Assembly (NCBI RefSeq): GCF_018255755.1
Contig: NZ_CP073766.1
Span: forward strand, 2,604,001-2,668,000
Direction: 5' to 3'
Origin: Chitinophaga sp. HK235
GTDB lineage: Bacteria; Bacteroidota; Bacteroidia; Chitinophagales; Chitinophagaceae
Length of the DNA: 64,000 nucleotides
Below, one piece after another: positions 35,901 through 44,587 of this stretch. The notes beneath the pieces are model-generated. The model was not told where the DNA came from. It worked only from the letters and a program-made list of their open reading frames with translations, and did not search any database. The first letter of the stretch is position 1. Each line of letters starts with the position of its first letter. Made by a program: the position numbers and the translations under genes.

Positions 35901-35907
35901 GCATAAA

Positions 35908-35944
35908 AAAGCGGAGAACAGGATATGCTCCTGTTCCCCGCTTT
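35908..35944 (-). terminator. Terminator of the ECF sigma gene
   Basis: Sixteen-base arms (AAAGCGGAGAACAGGA at 35908-35923; near-complement at 35929-35944, one mismatch), 5-base loop, then T6 when read on the minus strand. It lies 18 bases after the sigma gene stop. Confidence 0.85.
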
Positions 35945-35961
35945 GACTATATATATTATCA

Positions 35962-36612
35962 TTAATGAATACCCAGTTCCCTGAGCACATTGTTGACAAT
36001 CCGGTCGCATCTGATAAGATGGAACGGAAATACATCGTTTTTGTAGAAATTGGCAACATGTTCCCGCAGCATCATTTTGGCCCTGATCTGCCGTACTTTT
36101 ACATTGACCTTCGAAATATTAAGCACCTGACTGGTTTCTGCTACGTTCAGCTGCTCTATTTCCCGTAATACAAACACGGCCCGGTATTTCTCCGGGATGC
36201 TCAGCAGTGCCTTTTCCAGCACTTTACCCAATTCTTTGTTAATAACTGTGTCCACCGGCGTTTCTTTTGTTTTAGGGGTGTCCGGATGATGTTCCATACC
36301 CGAGATATCTTCGCCGACAACGTTTTTCCCTTTTTTTAGATACTGGCTGCATTCATTGATCAGAATCCTTTTCAGCCAGGTCCCGAAGGCAGATTCCTGC
36401 CGGAATTTGTCCAGATGCTGATAAGCATTGATATAGGTGGTCTGCATCACATCTTCCACATCCATGTCATTATTCAGAAAAGACATCCCAATCCTGAACA
36501 GGCTGGTATTGTGGCGACGCATCAGTTGCTCAAACAACCTTTTTTCTCCAGCCAGCACCCTGGCAATGATTTCATTGTCTGTAAGCGTGTCAATAGGCGA
36601 AATGATACTCAT
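35962..36612 (-). CDS. RNA polymerase sigma factor, ECF family
   Basis: 216 residues. Region 2 is LFEQLMRRHNTSLFRIGMSFL with DMDVEDVMQTTYINAYQHLDKFR; region 4 is LLSIPEKYRAVFVLREIEQL followed by NVAETSQVLNISKVNVKVRQIRAKMMLRE. The linker of about 50 residues is longer than usual and polar, and there is a C-terminal tail of about 30 residues (NDVFPFHLIRCDRIVNNVL) that may sense a signal. No anti-sigma factor is encoded beside it. A 9-base inverted repeat lies upstream at 36648-36675. Confidence 0.9.
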   Translation of the reverse strand: MSIISPIDTLTDNEIIARVLAGEKRLFEQLMRRHNTSLFRIGMSFLNNDMDVEDVMQTTYINAYQHLDKFRQESAFGTWLKRILINECSQYLKKGKNVVGEDISGMEHHPDTPKTKETPVDTVINKELGKVLEKALLSIPEKYRAVFVLREIEQLNVAETSQVLNISKVNVKVRQIRAKMMLREHVANFYKNDVFPFHLIRCDRIVNNVLRELGIH

Positions 36613-36647
36613 TGAAGTCGGTTATTAGATGAATAAAGTCTGAATAA

Positions 36648-36675
36648 GTTACAAAAAAAGTCCACATTTTGTAAC
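36648..36675. promoter_or_regulatory. Inverted repeat GTTACAAAA-N10-TTTTGTAAC
   Basis: Perfect 9-base arms at 36648-36656 and 36667-36675 in the short divergent region between the ECF sigma gene and the small gene at 36765. The arm centres are about two helical turns apart (19 bases), as expected for a dimeric regulator. Confidence 0.45.
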
Positions 36676-36764
36676 CTTTCCTGAAATCTGTACTCTAATC
36701 CATATCACCAGGCATAAAGTGCCTGGCTTAACCCAATTAACCTAAATGAGCAAAAATCGAAACA

Positions 36765-37106
36765 ATGACCGTAGGCCAGACTTTTCAGATGACAGGAACT
36801 GCATTCCCGGCTCTGACGCATCAGCGTATACAGGAGCTCAAACAGACCCCCAGAGGTCAACTTATCATGAACGAAACTTTTGCCGCCTTCCCGGAACTGG
36901 TAAAATCCATGACCAGCTCCCTGCAGGAAGGGCTATCCCGCTATGAAGAGACACGTAAAAGAGAAGGACGTAGTCCGGACCAGCAGCAAACCCTGGCTGC
37001 ACTGATAGAAGACTATCAGTTCCTGGAATTCGCCCAGCATATTATGTTTATCAAATGGCGGGAAGAAAAAAAGCGTTTTCTGCCCGGTAGTTACCAGGCC
37101 AACTAA
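36765..37106 (+). CDS. Small hypothetical protein (113 aa)
   Basis: 113 residues from ATG 36765; an ATG at 36746 opens a different, shorter frame. The protein is soluble, helical and charged (IQELKQTPRGQLIMNE, LVKSMTSSLQEGLSRYEETR, LAALIEDYQFLEFAQHIMFI). No signal peptide, no membrane segment and no motif that I recognise. Codon use looks like neighbouring genes, which is why I keep it. It is divergent from the ECF sigma gene, so a functional link is possible. Confidence 0.6.
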   Translation: MTVGQTFQMTGTAFPALTHQRIQELKQTPRGQLIMNETFAAFPELVKSMTSSLQEGLSRYEETRKREGRSPDQQQTLAALIEDYQFLEFAQHIMFIKWREEKKRFLPGSYQAN

Positions 37107-37152
37107 CTGATGCTGTTTTATTCGGCTGTAGCAGCCAACATTATCCCGGAGT

Positions 37153-37554
37153 TCAGACGGTCCGCAGCATGTACAGGTCTGCATAATCAAAATGCAGGGT
37201 ATGGTACACCTCAAAGCCGTTTTTCTCGTACCATTGCACGTTTTCCGACATGGATGTTTCGAGGTAGACAGGGCGCCCGCTATGGGCCACCACCTCCCGA
37301 AGCAGTTGACGGCCAATGCCCTGACGCTGTGTTCCGGGCATGACACCGATAAACCAGAGATAGTTCATCTTCCCCATAGGATATTTTGCCTTGATAAGCG
37401 CCTCCCGGCTGCTTACCTTACGGATATTGCCTGGCCCGATCGCGGCCATCACCAGTCGCAGGTCCTGCAGAATTGTCTTGAGCGTGGTCCTTTTTCGTTC
37501 AGGCTGCAAGGTTAGGGCACAGGCCTTCCTGTCGTCCGAATCACTGAAAACAAT
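37153..37554 (-). pseudogene. 5'-truncated GNAT acetyltransferase
   Basis: The C-terminal two thirds of a GNAT protein are intact: YLWFIGVMPGTQRQGIGRQLLREV is motif A with the acetyl-CoA loop QRQGIG, and YLETSMSENVQWYEKNGFEV is the terminal part. The frame is open back to a TAA at 37555-37557 and encodes FSDSDDRKACALTLQPERK before the nearest possible start (a TTG at 37509), but the family's first strands and helices are missing. Relatives are about 190 to 200 residues; here at most 133 codons remain. It may be dead, or expressed as a short protein from TTG. Confidence 0.55.
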
Positions 37555-37732
37555 TTAGCGTAAAACACCCGGACCCTTGTATTAAATCCTGACACTTTTT
37601 ATTACTTTTGCCGCATCATGAGACAATAATTAAACACATACGGCGGCTCCCGCCTCTTTATCCTGGCCCTCTCCCATTGCCTGGCTTCTTTTCATGACTA
37701 TTTCCAAACCTATAATTATTATCATCCAACAC

Positions 37733-38953
37733 ATGAAATCCGTATATCCGTCTCGTTTATTCTTCGTTATCCTTGTTGTTGTAATTGATACTGCCGGTTT
37801 TGGTCTGATATTTCCGGTACTTCCACAGCTGATCAGTGATCTGCTTCATGCAAATATCAGTACAGCCGCCAGGTATGGTGGATGGCTGGCTTTTGCCTAT
37901 GCTGTGATGCAATTTATTTTCGCGCCGGTGCTGGGCAACTTAAGTGATCACTATGGCAGGCGCCCTGTTTTACTGTTGTCTTTGTTAGGCTTTTCCATTG
38001 ACTGCCTCTTTCTTGCCTTTGCGCCTAACATTGTGTGGCTCTTCGTTGGCAGGGCCATCGCCGGTATTACCGGTGCCAGTTATGCAGTGGCATCCGCCTG
38101 TGTGGCCGATATCAGCACTGATGAGAACAGAACCCGCCACTATGGACTGATCAACGCCGCTTTCGGACTGGGTTTTATCATTGGTCCGGCTATAGGCGGC
38201 GCCCTGGGACAGTTTGGCACTCATACCCCGTTTATAGTGGCGGCAGCTATGAGCTTCGCCAATTTTATATTCGGTTATTTCTTTTTTCCGGAGTCGCTGG
38301 ACAAAACCCTGCGCCGGCAGTTTGACTGGAAGAGAGCCAACCCATTGGGTGCGCTGCGACAGTTGTCGCGCTTCCCCCTGGTAAAATCGCTGATACTTTC
38401 CATGATCTTTATATCTATCGCCACGCATAGCATGGAAAGTGTGTGGGCTTTCTTCACCATAGAAAAATTCCGGTGGAGCAATCAGCTGATAGGTTATTCC
38501 CTCGCATTCGTCGGTTTACTTTCTATCCTATCACAAACATGGTTGGTAAACAAACTCACTCCCGTGTTGAATGATAAGCAGCTGGCTGTTATGGGGCTGT
38601 TGCTGATGACCACCGGTTATCTGCTGTTTGCTTTCACTGCCTGGGAATGGGTGCTTTTCCCGGCATTGATCATCTACATCGCAGGCAGTGTACAAGGTAC
38701 TGCGATGCAGAGCATTATGGCGGCCACTATGCCAGACAATGAACAGGGAGAACTGCAAGGCGCCCTCGGCAGCCTGATGGGACTGACCACGCTGATTGCA
38801 CCACCTCTGATGACCAACAGTTTTGCCTGGGCTACCCGTAGCACAGCACCTGTGTACTTTCCGGGCATGCCGTATCTGATGGCCGCTCTCATGACGATCA
38901 TCAGTCTGGTGTTATTACTAAGAGCTTTCGCGCGCAGGAAGATCAGCCGGTAA
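37733..38953 (+). CDS. MFS transporter, TetA/MdtG-like drug efflux family
   Basis: About 406 residues from ATG 37733; an ATG at 37694 adds 13 residues unlike the family. Twelve membrane helices. The drug:H+ antiporter motifs are present: DTAGFGLIFPVLPQL in helix 1, motif A GNLSDHYGRRPVLLLS in loop 2-3, RAIAGITGASYAVASACVAD (motif B-like) and AFGLGFIIGPAIGGALG (motif C). Substrate is unknown; homologues export tetracycline or other hydrophobic compounds. The 3' end overlaps the convergent ATP-grasp gene by 36 bases. Confidence 0.85.
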   Translation: MKSVYPSRLFFVILVVVIDTAGFGLIFPVLPQLISDLLHANISTAARYGGWLAFAYAVMQFIFAPVLGNLSDHYGRRPVLLLSLLGFSIDCLFLAFAPNIVWLFVGRAIAGITGASYAVASACVADISTDENRTRHYGLINAAFGLGFIIGPAIGGALGQFGTHTPFIVAAAMSFANFIFGYFFFPESLDKTLRRQFDWKRANPLGALRQLSRFPLVKSLILSMIFISIATHSMESVWAFFTIEKFRWSNQLIGYSLAFVGLLSILSQTWLVNKLTPVLNDKQLAVMGLLLMTTGYLLFAFTAWEWVLFPALIIYIAGSVQGTAMQSIMAATMPDNEQGELQGALGSLMGLTTLIAPPLMTNSFAWATRSTAPVYFPGMPYLMAALMTIISLVLLLRAFARRKISR

Positions 38954-39667
38954 GGCCGGATGAATGGTGGCTGATATGATACAATCCATCACTTTCTCTG
39001 CCCGGCAGTTGTTGAGGCCTGCACCCCAGCAGGCATTAAATTCCAGGACAAACCAGCCCGTCTGCGGGTTACAGGCAATATCAACAATCACGGCAGCTGG
39101 CAGCTGATGACCGTATTCCCGGACAAAAGCGGTTAAGAACAAGGCTCCTGCTGTAAGGTCGGCCCCTCCTTCATATAAGGCGAGGTCGATCAGTTGTTCG
39201 TTCAACACAAAACCACGGGCTTCAGCTGTGATAGGCTCCACGACTGCAGCCATCATCACCGCTTCATCTTCCGGCAGTCCGGCTGTTGCCTGGCGGAAGT
39301 CTTCCAATGTTGTGAAGATGCCTGCCAGGAATATTTTAGGAACCACCGGTTTAATAAAAACCGGGAAGGCTGTTGCGCTGATTTGCCCTACAGTGCTGAG
39401 GGTAATTTGTCGTTGGGTCCATTGATGGTCTAAGGTGGCAATGAGCGTATCGTCCGGAGAAAGGAGCGCTACTCCGTATATCTGGGCCAGCACAAATGCA
39501 AAGGCCTGATTGCCATAGATAGCAATCTTGCTGCGGGTCAGTTCTTCATCTTTTATCCAGTATTTACCCAGTCTTTTAACTTGTCCGCCTCTATGGGTCC
39601 AGGCGGCCACTATCTGTTCAAATTCAATGTCCGTTTTTTCAGGGATCAGCAGTATTGTGTTGTTCAT
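38918..39667 (-). CDS. ATP-grasp-domain protein
   Basis: 249 residues. The pattern FPVFIKPVVPKIF (Lys of the ATP-grasp lid), EPITAEARGFVLNEQLIDLALYEGG and the C-terminal VIVDIACNPQTGWFVLEFNACWGAGLN, which supplies the Mg-binding Glu/Asn, point to a short ATP-grasp fold of the DUF4343 type. Such proteins ligate a carboxylate to an amine or thiol; the reaction here is unknown. Divergent from the AraC gene, with a 15-bp hairpin between them. Confidence 0.7.
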   Translation of the reverse strand: MNNTILLIPEKTDIEFEQIVAAWTHRGGQVKRLGKYWIKDEELTRSKIAIYGNQAFAFVLAQIYGVALLSPDDTLIATLDHQWTQRQITLSTVGQISATAFPVFIKPVVPKIFLAGIFTTLEDFRQATAGLPEDEAVMMAAVVEPITAEARGFVLNEQLIDLALYEGGADLTAGALFLTAFVREYGHQLPAAVIVDIACNPQTGWFVLEFNACWGAGLNNCRAEKVMDCIISATIHPALPADLPARESS

Positions 39668-39713
39668 AGGATGTTAATGCCAGGGGAAAATACAACAAAC
39701 GTCTTCATCTCCC

Positions 39714-39749
39714 AAACAACTATTCAATAATTTAATTGAATAGTTGTTT
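39714..39749. terminator. 15-bp hairpin with T-run between divergent genes
   Basis: Perfect 15-base arms (AAACAACTATTCAAT at 39714-39728, complement at 39735-39749), 6-base loop, then T-run to 39752. It has the form of a plus-strand terminator but no gene ends here: the ATP-grasp gene starts at 39667 to the left and the AraC gene at 39815 to the right. It may be an attenuator of the AraC transcript, the end of a small RNA, or a protein-binding site. Confidence 0.5.
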
Positions 39750-39814
39750 TTTAGTACCTTTAACTGTTAATACGGAACTGTGGCAGTTAGCTGCCGCTAC
39801 CATAAAGTGATGAG

Positions 39815-40780
39815 ATGAGTTATCTAAAAAATACTTTCCGCGAAGTCAGCAATCCGCAGGATTTTAAGGAGGAATACCTATCCAGTCCGGATCATTCTTT
39901 TTGTGATTCCTGCAGTCATACCGGCGGCAGGCAGACCAGTAATTTTCTGGAGATCGCAACACTGGAACAACTCAAGCAACTACATAAGCAGTCATCCTTC
40001 AGCAGTACCCGGCGGAAATTTTATACTGCCGTACTCCTGACAGCGGGCAGCGCCCGGGAAACCATCGGCTCCCACACCTATACCTTTAGCGCCGGCATGC
40101 TGTACTTTATCCCGGAGTACCAGCTGCATACCATCCATCACTGGAGCGAAGACATCCGGGGCTACCACTGCATATTTGATGCAGACTACTTTCTGTTATG
40201 TCTGAAAAACCAGGTGAGGCTGAATGAATATCCGTTTTTTCAGCATGGTCATCCTCCTTTTATTGATTTATCCCAGGAAGAAATGGAAGGGATGGTGGGC
40301 CTCTTTCAGAAACTGCAGGCAGAATACTGTCAGCGTCAGCATTTCAATGATGATCTGTTAGTACGTCTGTACCTCAACGTGTTGCTGATAGAAGCAGAGA
40401 GAGCTTACAGGTCTCACGAAAACAAAGTCACTACCCCGTTGCCAAGGAAAGAGCAGCTGGTAGCATCTTTCAAAAATCTGGTCTCCCGCCACTATATGGA
40501 ATGGAAGCAGGTAACGGACTATGCCCGGTTATTATACGTCCACCCTCACTATCTGAATGATACTATTAAAGAGATCACTGGTAGTCCGGCCAGCAGTTTC
40601 ATTCATCATCAACTGATAACGGAAGCCAAGGCACAACTCATTCAGAGCAATGAGAGCATTGCCGGTATTGCAGCGCATCTGAACTTTGCAGACCAGTCCT
40701 ATTTCGGTCGTTTTTTCAGGAAACATACGGGTATCACACCAGCGCAGTATCGCCAGCAGCATCGTCACCATGCCTCCTGA
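39815..40780 (+). CDS. AraC-family transcriptional regulator
   Basis: 321 residues. An N-terminal cupin-like sensor (YTFSAGMLYFIPEYQLHTIHHW) is followed by the two helix-turn-helix motifs of AraC: MEWKQVTDYARLLYVHPHYLNDTIKEITG and ESIAGIAAHLNFADQSYFGRFFRKHTGITPAQYRQ. The N-terminus before residue 45 is polar and unusual. The thioredoxin gene follows after 91 bases, so it could be a target, but nothing else supports that. Confidence 0.9.
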   Translation: MSYLKNTFREVSNPQDFKEEYLSSPDHSFCDSCSHTGGRQTSNFLEIATLEQLKQLHKQSSFSSTRRKFYTAVLLTAGSARETIGSHTYTFSAGMLYFIPEYQLHTIHHWSEDIRGYHCIFDADYFLLCLKNQVRLNEYPFFQHGHPPFIDLSQEEMEGMVGLFQKLQAEYCQRQHFNDDLLVRLYLNVLLIEAERAYRSHENKVTTPLPRKEQLVASFKNLVSRHYMEWKQVTDYARLLYVHPHYLNDTIKEITGSPASSFIHHQLITEAKAQLIQSNESIAGIAAHLNFADQSYFGRFFRKHTGITPAQYRQQHRHHAS

Positions 40781-40871
40781 TAAAAGCTGTCGTTTGTACC
40801 AAAAGTCCAGCGGATCGTGTCATTTTTCCGGTAATGTCTGTCCTAATTTTGTTGGTATAAAATGATAAGAT

Positions 40872-41171
40872 ATGAGTCAGCAAACAACAGGAGATTCACC
40901 TACCTTATTACAGTTTTTTGCGACCTGGTGCCGTCCCTGTAAAGTATTATCCCCGATAGTGGATGCCATCGAAACAAAGATGAGCGCTCAGCTGCAGGTG
41001 GCCCGCGTGAATATTGATGAGGAAGAGGGCCTCACTTCCCGTTTTCAGATTATGGCAGTGCCCACGCTGGTGCTGATGAAAAATAACCAGGAAATATGGC
41101 GGCATACAGGCGTATTGTCTGAAAGTAACCTAAAGACAGCGCTGGAATCAGCGCTGTCGGCTCATCCATAA
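40872..41171 (+). CDS. Thioredoxin-like protein, active site WCRPC
   Basis: 99 residues. The active site FFATWCRPCKVL has Cys20 and Cys23, with Arg instead of the common Gly at the second position, which should alter the redox potential. The cis-Pro loop is MAVPTLVLMK. No signal peptide, so it acts in the cytoplasm as a disulfide reductase. A terminator hairpin follows at 41223. Confidence 0.9.
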   Translation: MSQQTTGDSPTLLQFFATWCRPCKVLSPIVDAIETKMSAQLQVARVNIDEEEGLTSRFQIMAVPTLVLMKNNQEIWRHTGVLSESNLKTALESALSAHP

Positions 41172-41222
41172 AGTATAATGGTTGGTTTGGTTTTTAAAAA
41201 GCATAAGATAAGGTGGTTTATC

Positions 41223-41254
41223 AGGAGGCCGTTGGTAGCGGCCTCCTTTCTTTT
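41223..41254 (+). terminator. Intrinsic terminator after the thioredoxin gene
   Basis: Arms AGGAGGCCG (41223-41231) and CGGCCTCCT (41239-41247), 7-base loop, followed by TTCTTTT. Confidence 0.8.
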
Positions 41255-41390
41255 ACCGCCAATAGCCATGCCCATAGTGATGATGATAATAAGGGCGGTG
41301 ATAATAGCCTGGCCTGTCATGTACCACCAGACACCCGCTCAACCCAGAGATCAATACTATCGCTATAATGAGAAATTTTAACATTTTCAT
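41253..41390 (-). CDS. Small His/Tyr-rich lipoprotein (45 aa)
   Basis: 45 residues from ATG 41390 to TAA 41253. A lipoprotein signal (MKMLKFLIIAIVLISGLSGC, lipobox LSGC) is followed by a short tail made largely of His, Tyr, Arg and Gly (RPYYHHHYGHGYWR). Similar tiny lipoproteins are common in Bacteroidota but have no known function; the His-rich tail suggests metal binding, as an inference. Its stop touches the thioredoxin terminator. Confidence 0.7.
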   Translation of the reverse strand: MKMLKFLIIAIVLISGLSGCLVVHDRPGYYHRPYYHHHYGHGYWR

Positions 41391-41587
41391 GATCGTAAGC
41401 TTTTGAATAGTTGTGATGTGTTGGCGGAGCCCCTAACCCTGCAGCAGTTTGGGTTCCTGTGAGTATAGATGATAAAAGCGTGCCAGAATGGGGTGAGAAG
41501 TGTTATATAGTGTTAAGAGCGCGTACTACAGAAATATGCTAGTCCACAAACCTGTAACCGGTTAAGATAATGATGCGTTTAAACAGA

Positions 41588-41612
41588 AAAGCCGCAATAA
41601 CATTGCGGCTTT
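41588..41612 (-). terminator. Intrinsic terminator of the lipoprotein gene at 41657
   Basis: Arms AAAGCCGCAAT (41588-41598) and ATTGCGGCTTT (41602-41612), 3-base loop. It lies 44 bases past the stop of the minus-strand gene. Confidence 0.75.
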
Positions 41613-41656
41613 CTATACAACCATTCTATGAAACTTATAACAATACTATTCCCTGT

Positions 41657-42100
41657 TTATGGTAACCACTTCATATCTTCCTGGCCTATCAACAACATTT
41701 GCTTTCCATTAAAGCTTAAATTACTACTGTTGGCACTTTTCAAAACACCAGTGCCCTGCTCAACAGCATCAAAGAGCTCCTTCGATACACAAATCTTCAA
41801 CACCTGATGAGGTTGCAACTGAAATTCGAAATAGGGATTATAACTACTTCTTGATAGGGAGGGTATTTCTGAAATTGAATCAATTTTAATTTTGATAAAA
41901 TAGTTTGTTAGATCGCAATTTTCACAATTGATCTTCTCTATAACGCTACCCTTAAACATAATTTTGTTGATAAAAGCCCGGCTCCTATTAAATCTCATTT
42001 CAGCCTGCTCACTGATCGCCTTACTATAATCTATAAGACTACAACCGTTGAAAAACACAACCAAGGGAAAAGCAAGAATAAGGGCAGTTTTATAATTCAT
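41657..42100 (-). CDS. Hypothetical lipoprotein (147 aa)
   Basis: 147 residues. Lipoprotein signal with lipobox FFNGC near residue 20. The mature part is mixed and soluble; a CENC pair (INCENCDL) may form a disulfide. No family recognised. Base composition is more A/T-rich than the genes on either side. It stands alone with its own terminator. Confidence 0.65.
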   Translation of the reverse strand: MNYKTALILAFPLVVFFNGCSLIDYSKAISEQAEMRFNRSRAFINKIMFKGSVIEKINCENCDLTNYFIKIKIDSISEIPSLSRSSYNPYFEFQLQPHQVLKICVSKELFDAVEQGTGVLKSANSSNLSFNGKQMLLIGQEDMKWLP

Positions 42101-42262
42101 ATTTACGTTGTTTAATTCTCATGTATCCTTCACGACATGCTATATACTCAAACATCTCCACCTCAGAAAAAATTTGGCCAATGCCACAAAAATACACATC
42201 TTGGCACTTTGTTAAATAACCCGTCCACAACGAACCTGAGCGGAAAATAAAAAATATTCGAG

Positions 42263-44512
42263 ATGTCGCACCGTATCTATCTGTACAACTTCAACAACAC
42301 GGAAAACCATGCCATTCCTGAAGCCCGTGAAAACGGTATCCTGGACCAGCTTTTACCTGTTATCGGTGGCAATGGCAACGATAACCTGATGATGATGGAA
42401 TGGAAATATGAATTTCCTTTTTTTCTCCATCCTTTGTTTGCCGGCGATCCTTACCTCGGAACACCGTTATACAATGGAGATAGCGGCGGCCTCTATGCGG
42501 ACGGTCCTGCTGGTATCCGTGCCCCCCGTGCCTTCTACGATTTTATGGACCAACATGCGGATATACTGACCGATGATCCTGTAAACTTCCGTGAGCAAAA
42601 AGAAAAAATCTTCCACTTCCTCGATACAAAAGCCTGCTACAACAGCTTTCATCTTGATGCCTGGGATGTGTTTAACATAGACGACGAGCCTCATGCAGAA
42701 CAGGCAGGCGAATTATTGTCACTTATACAGGAAACCAACGAGTGTATACAAGCTGCTATTAACGCCAACGACCCTGCGCTGCTCAATGAATGCCCGGATG
42801 TACGCAAAAATCCTTATGGATTTAAATCTTTCCGGCAGTTTTTCAGCAACAACGTATATGGGTCTGGGTGGGAAGTGATACAGTCAGGATATTATGCTGA
42901 TGATGAAGAGGAGAAAGAAGATGAGCAGCAGACTTTCACAGAAAACGGCATGATGGGCCTGAAAGACAAAGCAGGGAATATCATCATACCGGCCCAATAT
43001 GAAGAAGTATTTGTTTTCCCGGGCAATGAAACACTAGCGGTTGTGAAACGGGATGGAAAATACGCCGCCCTGGATGCAGCGGGACAACTAAAACTACCTT
43101 TTGATTTCCATTCCGATATGGAGATAACGTATCTGGATGATATGCCGCTACTCAACGCCCGTCATCTTTCCGGCGTATTACATTTTTATGCTCCCTCCTT
43201 TGCCAGAATAGGCGATGACAACACGATCCGGGTAGAGTGGACAGGTACCTTCAACCATTCACCGCTACTGCGCACTATACAGGAACAACAATCCGGCAAA
43301 AAGAAAATACAGCTGCATGGTCTTGCTACCTCTGAAGGCCAACAGCTGTTGCCCACTGTTTACCAGGAGATCGCACCGGGCCTGGAAGATGGAGTGATTG
43401 TCCGTCAGCAGGGCAAATACGGCGTATATTCCGCCTCAAAAGGATGGATACTGGAAATGGGCTTCGATCGTATCAATCATGTCTATCCCAACGCCTATAT
43501 CATTACAAAAGATAAAAAGGAAGGGCTTTATTTTATTGGTCAGCCACTGGTGCCACCTGCATATCAGGTTGTTGTTTCCGATGTCATCTGGCATGGTGAT
43601 GATAAATGGGAAACATTGGCCATTAATACTGATGCAGCCTTCCGCATCGATTCCAAAGGACATATCACACCACTGGCACCCACCGACATTGCGGTCCAGA
43701 TAGGCCCGGATATGCGTTACCGTTATAATGAAAAAGAATTGGCTATGCTCACCGCTCTGGCCGGCGATGCCATCCCCGCCGACCTGCTGTACCAGAAAGG
43801 ATTTGAGGCATTCGACAAACAACGGTACGAAGAAGCCATCCGGTACTACAAAATGGCGGCCGACAAAGGCAGCGGAGATGCTATGAACGATCTTGGTTAT
43901 CTGTATGAAACAGCAGAAGGGCATATCGATGCAACCATTGCTTTCGATTGGTACTCCCGTGGCGTACAGGTCGGATCACCGCATGCAGCCAACGGACTGG
44001 CCAACTGCTATCAGCATGGCAACGGCACCGCCCCCGACATCCGCAAAGCCATTGACCTGTACGAAACAGCCGCTGCGCATCATGTTCCGCATGCGTATTA
44101 TAACCTTGCGATGCTTTATTATAAAGGCGAAAAAGTGCCACAGGACTATGATAAAGCATTGCGGCATTTTATATATGCCAGTAGGTTTGGTTATGATTGT
44201 TATAACTACGTAGGTTATCTTTTTGAAGAGAAAGAAGATTACAACAACGCCTTTGATGCCTACAAAAGCGGTGTCAAAAACAAAGACGGTTATTGTGCCT
44301 ACCAGCTCGCCAGGCTGTATGAGCTGGGCCTTGGCTGTAAAGCCGATCCACGCAAAGCCCTTAACTATTACCTCAAAGCCGTGGAACTGGGTGAAGATAA
44401 TGCCCATCTGGAACTGCACCGCTTATACCTTTACAACGATATCGTAAAAGACGAAGCCAAAGCCCGCGAGCATGAACAGCTGGCACGGGATGCAGGGCTC
44501 GATGTCTCCTGA
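42263..44512 (+). CDS. WG-repeat and Sel1-repeat fusion protein
   Basis: 749 residues, no signal peptide. Residues 1-220 are a unique region with acidic stretches (ADDEEEKEDEQQ at its end). From about 225 to 480 there are WG-type repeats (MGLKDKAGNIIIPAQYEEV, YAALDAAGQLKLPF, YGVYSASKGW). From about 510 to the end there are Sel1/TPR-like repeats of about 36 residues (DAMNDLGYLYETAEG, HAANGLANCYQHGNG, HAYYNLAMLYYKGEK, YCAYQLARLYELGLG). Both repeat types act in protein-protein contact. The combination, in a cytoplasmic protein, is unusual. It is followed after 75 bases by the acyltransferase gene. Confidence 0.8.
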   Translation: MSHRIYLYNFNNTENHAIPEARENGILDQLLPVIGGNGNDNLMMMEWKYEFPFFLHPLFAGDPYLGTPLYNGDSGGLYADGPAGIRAPRAFYDFMDQHADILTDDPVNFREQKEKIFHFLDTKACYNSFHLDAWDVFNIDDEPHAEQAGELLSLIQETNECIQAAINANDPALLNECPDVRKNPYGFKSFRQFFSNNVYGSGWEVIQSGYYADDEEEKEDEQQTFTENGMMGLKDKAGNIIIPAQYEEVFVFPGNETLAVVKRDGKYAALDAAGQLKLPFDFHSDMEITYLDDMPLLNARHLSGVLHFYAPSFARIGDDNTIRVEWTGTFNHSPLLRTIQEQQSGKKKIQLHGLATSEGQQLLPTVYQEIAPGLEDGVIVRQQGKYGVYSASKGWILEMGFDRINHVYPNAYIITKDKKEGLYFIGQPLVPPAYQVVVSDVIWHGDDKWETLAINTDAAFRIDSKGHITPLAPTDIAVQIGPDMRYRYNEKELAMLTALAGDAIPADLLYQKGFEAFDKQRYEEAIRYYKMAADKGSGDAMNDLGYLYETAEGHIDATIAFDWYSRGVQVGSPHAANGLANCYQHGNGTAPDIRKAIDLYETAAAHHVPHAYYNLAMLYYKGEKVPQDYDKALRHFIYASRFGYDCYNYVGYLFEEKEDYNNAFDAYKSGVKNKDGYCAYQLARLYELGLGCKADPRKALNYYLKAVELGEDNAHLELHRLYLYNDIVKDEAKAREHEQLARDAGLDVS

Positions 44513-44587
44513 CAGCTGCGTCAGGCTTGTATATAAGGCCATTACACTGTATCTTGTGCGGATTCTTTACCGATCCCGGAGGAAAAC

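Noticed and set aside
35641..35904. 87-codon minus-strand frame upstream of the oxygenase
   Set aside because: Different frame from the sigma-factor fragment it overlaps; no family features.
41178..41381. 67-codon plus-strand hydrophobic frame after the thioredoxin gene
   Set aside because: It runs through the terminator hairpin and lies antisense to the 45-residue lipoprotein, which has a proper lipobox.
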